A stretch of 64,000 nucleotides of DNA. Origin: Streptococcus zalophi (GTDB taxonomy: Bacteria > Bacillota > Bacilli > Lactobacillales > Streptococcaceae). A model generated the notes under the pieces. The model had not been told where the DNA came from. It did no database searches and was given only the letters and a program-made list of their open reading frames with translations. Positions within the stretch are counted from its first letter, which is position 1. Each line of letters starts with the position of its first letter. The stretch is from positions 1 to 64,000 of the forward strand of contig NZ_JAENBP010000007.1 in the NCBI RefSeq assembly GCF_016481285.1, in the 5' to 3' direction. The position numbers were made by a program, and so were the translations under genes. Positions 58,971 through 64,000 of this stretch are shown here, piece by piece.

Positions 58971-59028
58971 AAACATTTTCCTTCTTACAAATTTTATTAT
59001 CCAAGAATATTTTAATAAATCTTTTCGC

Positions 59029-62000
59029 CTACCTCCCCACTCTCAATGGCTCGATAACCTCTTCTATCAGTCTGATATAATCATTTCTGATTTCGTTTTT
59101 ATAGCTAAAGATGTTGAGTGGTTCAGAGACTTCATTTTGATAGTCTTTATAGCGCTGACTCTGGTTGAGGTCTTGTTCTCCGAGTTGGCGTTTTTTGCCC
59201 TTTTGGTAGTGTTCTACCAAGTACATCAGCTCGTCAAAACCGATATACCATTTTCTTGCCAGCTGTGTTACTTCTTTTGTAATCACTTCATCAATCATTT
59301 GTTGCAAGATATTGTTAACCGATTGACCACGATAGCTCTCTGGATCCATCTGGATTTGATACCATAGGTTCGAGATTAAATCAGCTAATCCTTTATTTGT
59401 CTTTCCTAGATTGTCGATATAGCCATCAATCGCTTCAATCTCTTTTGGTGTCATCTCTTTAGTGTCGTCATCACTTTCTGGGATGAAGGATTGGATAAGG
59501 CTAATGATGTACTCGTAATTAATTTCATCGATGTGGACAGACTCTAATTCATACATGATATCAACAAGAACATCGTCTTCATCCTCATCACCATTGTCGG
59601 CACGACGTTTCAGTTCTGCTAAGACATTTTGATAAATGCCTTGGTAGTTTTCCAAAATCTCTTGGGTCAAGTTTTTTTCTTGGTAAATACTATCTTCATC
59701 ATATTCAAAATATACTTGAATGGCAGCAAAGGCTCTATCAAAGGCTTGGTAGTTTTTAGCAAAAGTTTTCAGATAACTAGTACTTGCTGCTTCAATGTCT
59801 GTTGCAACATCAGGATTATCCGTCAATTCTGCTTGAAAAATAGCTAATTTTTCATCAAAAGTAGCTTTGGCGTCTTTCCACTCAGGTGCCAGGATATCAG
59901 AACTACCTTCTTTACTATTTGAGTAGAGTCTGATGGCATCATCCACTCTTTCCTTGTAGTGTTCTGGTCTTTGGAAGGTCACAATCTGACCATAGTGTTT
60001 TTTGCTATCAAAGATACGATTGGTGCGACTAAAGGATTGGATGATATCTTGAGGCGACATGGGCGGTCTATCAATAAAGAGGGTTGACAGACAAGGCGCA
60101 TCAAAACCAGTTAAGAGGCGATTAACCACAATCACCAAATCCAACTGTTCACTGCGATGCTGATAGATATCACGTTTTCTCGCCAAGCGATTATTGACAT
60201 CAGTGTTAAAACCTCGTAAGTCAGCCAGACTAAAATGCGTGTCAAATTCTTGATTGTAATCACTAATCGAGTCCTGCATCTTTTCTTGATGATCAATAGA
60301 ACTTTCTTCGTTTTCTGTGACGGAGTAGGTGATGGCCACCTTAGGAAAGTCAGGTAAAACTTTTTTGACCTGATTAGAAATCTGAACGCTTTTCTCCCCA
60401 CGCTTAACGGCTTGAATCAAATCATAATAGTGTTGAGCAATGGTAATCGATTTGACTGTCAAAATCGCATTGTAGGTCTTTCCGACACCTTTTTGAAAAC
60501 CCAATTTGCTTCTTGATTTATTGATGATATAATCAATCACCTGAAGCATGTGCTCTTCATTTTCATAGTAATGGTCAAGAATATCGTCTTCGCTCTCAAT
60601 TTGATCACTATGAATGGTGTTGACATACTCGACTTTAAAGCCTAGAACAGCCTTATCATGAATGGCATTTCTAACCGTATATTCATGGAGTTTATCCCCA
60701 TAAAGCTGTTCGGTTGTTTGTGGTAAATCACCCAGCGCCTGACGCTTGTTCTCACTAAAAATAGGAGTGCCTGTAAAACCATACCACAAAGATCGCTTAA
60801 AGAAGGTCGCCAGTTTTCTCTGAGCAAGAGGACTAACTGCCCTGTGACACTCATCGACAACAAAAGCCACTCGTAAATTCCTAATCTTTTCAGCTTCACG
60901 CTGATATTTCCCGTCATCAACCTTACGTTGCATGGCTTCTAGTTTTTGGATAGTGGTGACAAGAACTGTTTTTTCATCACTAAAGAGCCGTTGCACCAAT
61001 TCTTTAGTATTATCCGTCTCATCAATAGCAATTGTGTCGTTTTGAGCATAGGATAAAAAGCTTGAGGTCGTTTGCTGGTCAAGGTCACGTCTATCCACGA
61101 CAAAAATCGTTTTATTGATAGAGTTGATTTGCAGTAAATTTCTTGCTACCTTATAAGAGGTCAAAGTCTTACCAGAACCAGTGGTGTGCCAGACATAACC
61201 AGACTTGCCTTGATAGCTAGCTTCTTGTACCGCTTCAATCGCATGCACTTGATAGGGTCTTAAAAGGATTAAGGCCTTTTTGGCGTCATCAATCACTGAA
61301 TACTGCATCACCATCTGATGGGCACGGGGAATCCGTAACACCTCATCAGCAAAGTCAAACAAATTGATGATAGGTCGATTGTCGGTATCTACCCACTTGG
61401 TTAAAAATTGGTCGTTGAGTTTGCTTTCTTTGGCCGCAGCGATATAGCGTGTGTCAGTGACATTAGACACGACAAACATTTGAAGACTTGAATAAATGCC
61501 TTTGAGTTTGTTTTCTCGTTCATACTTTCTGATTTGATGAAAGGCATCCATGAAAGGATGTTGATGATTTTTCAACTCGATATGAATCATGGGAAGACCA
61601 TTGATGAGTAGCGTCACATCAAGACGTCTATCTTTATCAGAAGGATTAACCTTTGGTCTTTCCACTTGATTGACCACCTCATAAGAAGATTTCCCACCAG
61701 CGACATTATCACGCCAAATGACTGCTAAACGAATGGTACCAAGCGTCGCATCTTCTCTTTGCACCTGTACCTTAGCGATACCATTTTCCCCAGCCAGCCA
61801 TTTAGCAGCCTCATAGTAATTGGTAAAGGTCAACTGCACCTTGATTTGCTCTTTTTCTTGTTCAGTCAGTAGGTTCTCACCAAGAATAGCCAGGTTATTT
61901 TGTTCCAGTTTTTGAAAAAAATTCTCCCAAAGAGAATCTTCTGTTCTTAAATCTGGACGATAAGACCACTGACTATCACCAGTGATGAGCTGTTCAATCA

Positions 62001-62040
62001 AACGCTTTTCAATTTCAAGTTCCTTTGTTGTTTTGGACAT
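59029..62040 (-). CDS. hsdR: Type I restriction endonuclease subunit HsdR
   Basis: 1003 residues: N-terminal PD-(D/E)xK nuclease ([13 protein letters not shown]...IHIELK, about 138-157), Walker A HTTGSGKT (about 285-292), the DECHR box, helicase motif VI region ([10 protein letters not shown]) and a C-terminal HsdM-binding helical part. Translocates and cuts unmodified DNA. First gene of the locus; the insert pair follows within 58 bp, probably on the same transcript. All key residues are intact. Confidence 0.95.
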   Translation of the reverse strand: MSKTTKELEIEKRLIEQLITGDSQWSYRPDLRTEDSLWENFFQKLEQNNLAILGENLLTEQEKEQIKVQLTFTNYYEAAKWLAGENGIAKVQVQREDATLGTIRLAVIWRDNVAGGKSSYEVVNQVERPKVNPSDKDRRLDVTLLINGLPMIHIELKNHQHPFMDAFHQIRKYERENKLKGIYSSLQMFVVSNVTDTRYIAAAKESKLNDQFLTKWVDTDNRPIINLFDFADEVLRIPRAHQMVMQYSVIDDAKKALILLRPYQVHAIEAVQEASYQGKSGYVWHTTGSGKTLTSYKVARNLLQINSINKTIFVVDRRDLDQQTTSSFLSYAQNDTIAIDETDNTKELVQRLFSDEKTVLVTTIQKLEAMQRKVDDGKYQREAEKIRNLRVAFVVDECHRAVSPLAQRKLATFFKRSLWYGFTGTPIFSENKRQALGDLPQTTEQLYGDKLHEYTVRNAIHDKAVLGFKVEYVNTIHSDQIESEDDILDHYYENEEHMLQVIDYIINKSRSKLGFQKGVGKTYNAILTVKSITIAQHYYDLIQAVKRGEKSVQISNQVKKVLPDFPKVAITYSVTENEESSIDHQEKMQDSISDYNQEFDTHFSLADLRGFNTDVNNRLARKRDIYQHRSEQLDLVIVVNRLLTGFDAPCLSTLFIDRPPMSPQDIIQSFSRTNRIFDSKKHYGQIVTFQRPEHYKERVDDAIRLYSNSKEGSSDILAPEWKDAKATFDEKLAIFQAELTDNPDVATDIEAASTSYLKTFAKNYQAFDRAFAAIQVYFEYDEDSIYQEKNLTQEILENYQGIYQNVLAELKRRADNGDEDEDDVLVDIMYELESVHIDEINYEYIISLIQSFIPESDDDTKEMTPKEIEAIDGYIDNLGKTNKGLADLISNLWYQIQMDPESYRGQSVNNILQQMIDEVITKEVTQLARKWYIGFDELMYLVEHYQKGKKRQLGEQDLNQSQRYKDYQNEVSEPLNIFSYKNEIRNDYIRLIEEVIEPLRVGR

Positions 62041-62310
62041 AACTGCTTCTTTCCGTATCTTTATACTTTTTTATATTATATCATATTTAGAGCGTTTTCT
62101 CTGATGATATTTCAAGATTTGTTTGCTTTTCATTTGAAAAGATTCCGTTGTACAATCTAGATTCAAGAGAAGCGTCCAATAAGTCAATTATCTCTTTAAA
62201 CAGTATGATTATCCATAAAATAGCTTTTTAAGCGCGTTTTATACGGGTATTTATGCTTTTTAACATCATCAAAAAAGCCGTTAGTTCCCTAACGACTTCT
62301 TTTTATTTTC
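62041..62310 (-). promoter_or_regulatory. hsdR upstream region with extended -10 promoter
   Basis: The 270-bp gap between ackA and hsdR. The minus strand has TGA-TATAAT (62075-62083) about 35 bp before hsdR, with no clear -35, then a GGAAAGAAG-like ribosome binding site. The ackA terminator lies at 62270-62299. The middle (about 62100-62265) shows nothing I can assign. Confidence 0.5.
62270..62299 (-). terminator. Terminator after ackA
   Basis: AGTCGTTAG / CTAACGGCT stem (one G-T pair) followed on the minus strand by TTTTTT. Confidence 0.85.
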
Positions 62311-63510
62311 TTATTTGCTTTGATTTTTCAAGCGTTCCACATCACGTGTAATCATCAATTCTTCATCAGTTGGTACTGACAAGATAGCCACACGAGAATT
62401 CTCGCTAGAAATAATACCTTTATAGCCAAAGACGTTCTTTTCTGGGTCAAGTTCTAAACCAAACCATGAGAGGCCATCAATGATATCTTGGCGCATTTCT
62501 GTGCCATTTTCACCCATACCAGCGGTAAAGACAATGGCATCTGCTCCGTTTAAAACAGCTAGGTATTGACCGATGAATTTCTTAATGCGATCAACAAACA
62601 TCTCGTAAGCAAGGGTTGCTTTTTCATTACCATTTTCTTTGGCATTTTCAATGTCACGCATGTCATTTGAAAGGGCAGAAACACCAGCAAGACCTGACTC
62701 TTTGTTAAGCATATTAACAACAGCTGCAGCATCTTTTAATTCTGGCACTTCATTGACCAAGTAAGGAATGATGGCTGGGTCGATATCACCAGAACGTGTT
62801 CCCATCATTGGTCCAGCAAGTGGTGTGAAGCCCATTGAAGTATCAACACTCTTACCATATAAGTTAGCGGTGATGGAAACACCGTTTCCGATGTGAGCCG
62901 TAATGATTTTCAACTCTTCAACAGGTTTACCTAAAAGTCTTGCTGCTTCTCTTGAAACGTAGAAATGACTGGTTCCGTGTGCTCCGTATTTACGAACTTT
63001 GTAGTCTGTGTAGTATTTTTCAGCAATTGGGTAGCGGTAAGCTAACTCAGGCATGCTTGAGTGATAAGCGGTATCAAAAACGGCTACACTTGTGATGTTT
63101 GGCAATAATTTCTTAAAAGCTCTCATCCCATCTGCAGCTGCCCCATTGTGAAGAGGTGCTAATTTAGCAAGTTCAGCCACTTTTTCAATCGCTGAATCAT
63201 CTAAAATAACAGAATCGCTAAAGTCTTCTCCACCAGCCACAACACGATGGCCAACGCCGGTAATCTCTTCAAATTCTTGGATAATGCCATGTTTTTTAAG
63301 ATCAGCAAGTAGTAATTCAACCGCTGCTGTATGGTCAAGAATTTCAAGAATCTCTTCTTCTTTATTATCTCCATATTTCACAGTAGAGATAGCATCTGAT
63401 TTACCAATTCTTTCGATAGCCCCTTTTGCCAATACCTCTTCTTCAGGCATTCTATAAAGTTGCCACTTAAGACTTGAACTTCCAGCGTTAATTGCAATAG
63501 TTTTTGACAT
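62311..63510 (-). CDS. ackA: Acetate kinase
   Basis: Makes ATP and acetate from acetyl phosphate, the main ATP-yielding step of pyruvate overflow. The 399 residues start [17 protein letters not shown] and have GHRVVAGG, the FDTAYH motif with catalytic residues, and HIGNGVS. It lies downstream of the com-linked methyltransferase, as in other streptococci. Confidence 0.97.
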   Translation of the reverse strand: MSKTIAINAGSSSLKWQLYRMPEEEVLAKGAIERIGKSDAISTVKYGDNKEEEILEILDHTAAVELLLADLKKHGIIQEFEEITGVGHRVVAGGEDFSDSVILDDSAIEKVAELAKLAPLHNGAAADGMRAFKKLLPNITSVAVFDTAYHSSMPELAYRYPIAEKYYTDYKVRKYGAHGTSHFYVSREAARLLGKPVEELKIITAHIGNGVSITANLYGKSVDTSMGFTPLAGPMMGTRSGDIDPAIIPYLVNEVPELKDAAAVVNMLNKESGLAGVSALSNDMRDIENAKENGNEKATLAYEMFVDRIKKFIGQYLAVLNGADAIVFTAGMGENGTEMRQDIIDGLSWFGLELDPEKNVFGYKGIISSENSRVAILSVPTDEELMITRDVERLKNQSK

Positions 63511-63546
63511 AATTCACCTCAATATAGCCTTTCTTTCTATTGTTCC

Positions 63547-63575
63547 ATTATAGCAAAATTTAGCTTAATTGTAAT
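63547..63575 (-). promoter_or_regulatory. ackA promoter
   Basis: On the minus strand: ATTACA (63570-63575), a 17-bp spacer and TATAAT (63547-63552) preceded by TGC. The -35 overlaps the end of the upstream gene. Confidence 0.65.
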
Positions 63576-64000
63576 GGTCTTTAACCCATTTTTTGAAATT
63601 TTCCATAAAATCAACAAGATTTTCCTTGTTTTGCAAATCCGAAATTGGGTAAACAAATGTTTCAATGCTTTGGTGTGAATTCTTTTTCATGAGAAAGAGT
63701 GATTTGGCATTTGCTTTACTGCCAAAAAGATTTTCTGGTAGGGTGATGACCCCTAACAAATCCACCGCATCCACCAACCAATGTTTTAAAGAATCGCTCT
63801 GCTCACTCGTCAAAAGATTAACGGGTGCTAAAAAAATAGCAACGCCATCTTCTTTAAGGTATTTAACAGCTTGTTCCATCATCAAATGATGAGCATAGGT
63901 ATGACCTTCTTTGGCTGCCACTTGATACCTTGAAGCAATAGCATCATTAGGATAATAGCCTACTGGTAAATCACTGATAATCACATCACTTTCTTTTAAG
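63565..64000 (-). CDS. YtxK-like class I SAM methyltransferase, 3' part only
   Basis: C-terminal 144 or so residues of an N6-adenine-type methyltransferase; the 5' end lies beyond the right edge. ISDLPVGYYP occupies the NPPY-like catalytic position, followed by HHLMMEQAVKYLKEDGVAIF and TLPENLFGSKANAKSLFLMKK. In streptococci this gene (ytxK) sits between the comG operon and ackA, which is probably what lies to the right. Target unknown. Confidence 0.85.
   Translation of the reverse strand, partial: LKESDVIISDLPVGYYPNDAIASRYQVAAKEGHTYAHHLMMEQAVKYLKEDGVAIFLAPVNLLTSEQSDSLKHWLVDAVDLLGVITLPENLFGSKANAKSLFLMKKNSHQSIETFVYPISDLQNKENLVDFMENFKKWVKDHYN

Noticed and set aside
58867..59367. Plus-strand open frame of 166 codons across the hsdR end and the NA37-like gene start
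   Set aside because: It is antisense to two well-supported genes, has no ribosome binding site, and its hydrophobic composition is a shadow of AT-rich coding sequence.
51000..62050. Prophage or insertion-sequence island
   Set aside because: No integrase, transposase, terminal inverted repeats or phage structural genes were found; only composition and gene content mark the region as accessory.

Overview
The window reads as chromosome of a low-G+C Firmicute, almost certainly a Streptococcus. The evidence is gene content and order: gatCAB, a nicotinamidase-like gene, codY, alaT, usp; asparaginase, recG, alr, acpS, DAHP synthase, secA; rpmG-secE-nusG next to pbp2A; corA next to a DUF1129 gene; groES under CIRCE plus a CtsR-type box; and a competence-type ssbB with a ComX-like box. 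The order resembles the pyogenic group, but I cannot name a species. Nearly all genes are on the minus strand. Only usp, ansA, corA, the DUF1129 gene, an Rlu-type synthase and pepA are on the plus strand. The left edge carries what looks like a ribosomal RNA operon promoter firing out of the window.

Layout. 1-13,900: uppS-cdsA-rseP-proS (envelope and translation), yajC, yebC, the yqeG-yqeH-yhbY-nadD-yqeK-rsfS-yqeM-tmcAL ribosome/NAD cluster, a CPBP membrane protein and a lipoprotein. 13,900-23,100: gatCAB, nicotinamidase-like protein with CodY, AlaT, Usp, a HAD/MazG-like fusion and asparaginase. 23,100-38,000: recG, alr, acpS, DAHP synthase, secA, manA with a small unknown gene, efp-Asp23-nusB, and uvrA-M24 peptidase-dCMP deaminase. 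38,000-51,000: corA, nusG/secE/rpmG, pbp2A and an Rlu synthase in divergent orientation, a TcaA-like protein, groESL, ssbB, the DUF4651-thioredoxin-ytpR operon and pepA.

The accessory part is 51,000-62,050. It holds a small XRE regulator/membrane protein/CPBP operon and a type I restriction-modification locus read as hsdR, insert, hsdS, hsdM. The insert is very AT-rich. It contains two translationally coupled genes: a protein patterned like the 37-kDa nucleoid-associated family (NA37/YejK) and a 419-residue protein with four C-terminal membrane segments. After these come a strong operator-bearing promoter, an array of 29 T-tracts phased at about 11 bp (with a 45-bp higher-order repeat), and a RelB/RelE-type toxin-antitoxin pair. 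I consider the NA37-like plus membrane-protein pair inside the restriction locus the best candidate for an undescribed defence module, and the phased array the most unusual piece of DNA. The right end returns to core genes: ackA and the end of the com-linked methyltransferase ytxK.

Several core promoters are also notable. pbp2A, the Rlu gene and the DUF4651 gene have -10 boxes so close to the start codon that their mRNAs should be leaderless. nusG has its own promoter followed by an intrinsic-terminator-like hairpin just before its ribosome binding site. No transposase, prophage, CRISPR array, tRNA or complete rRNA gene was seen.
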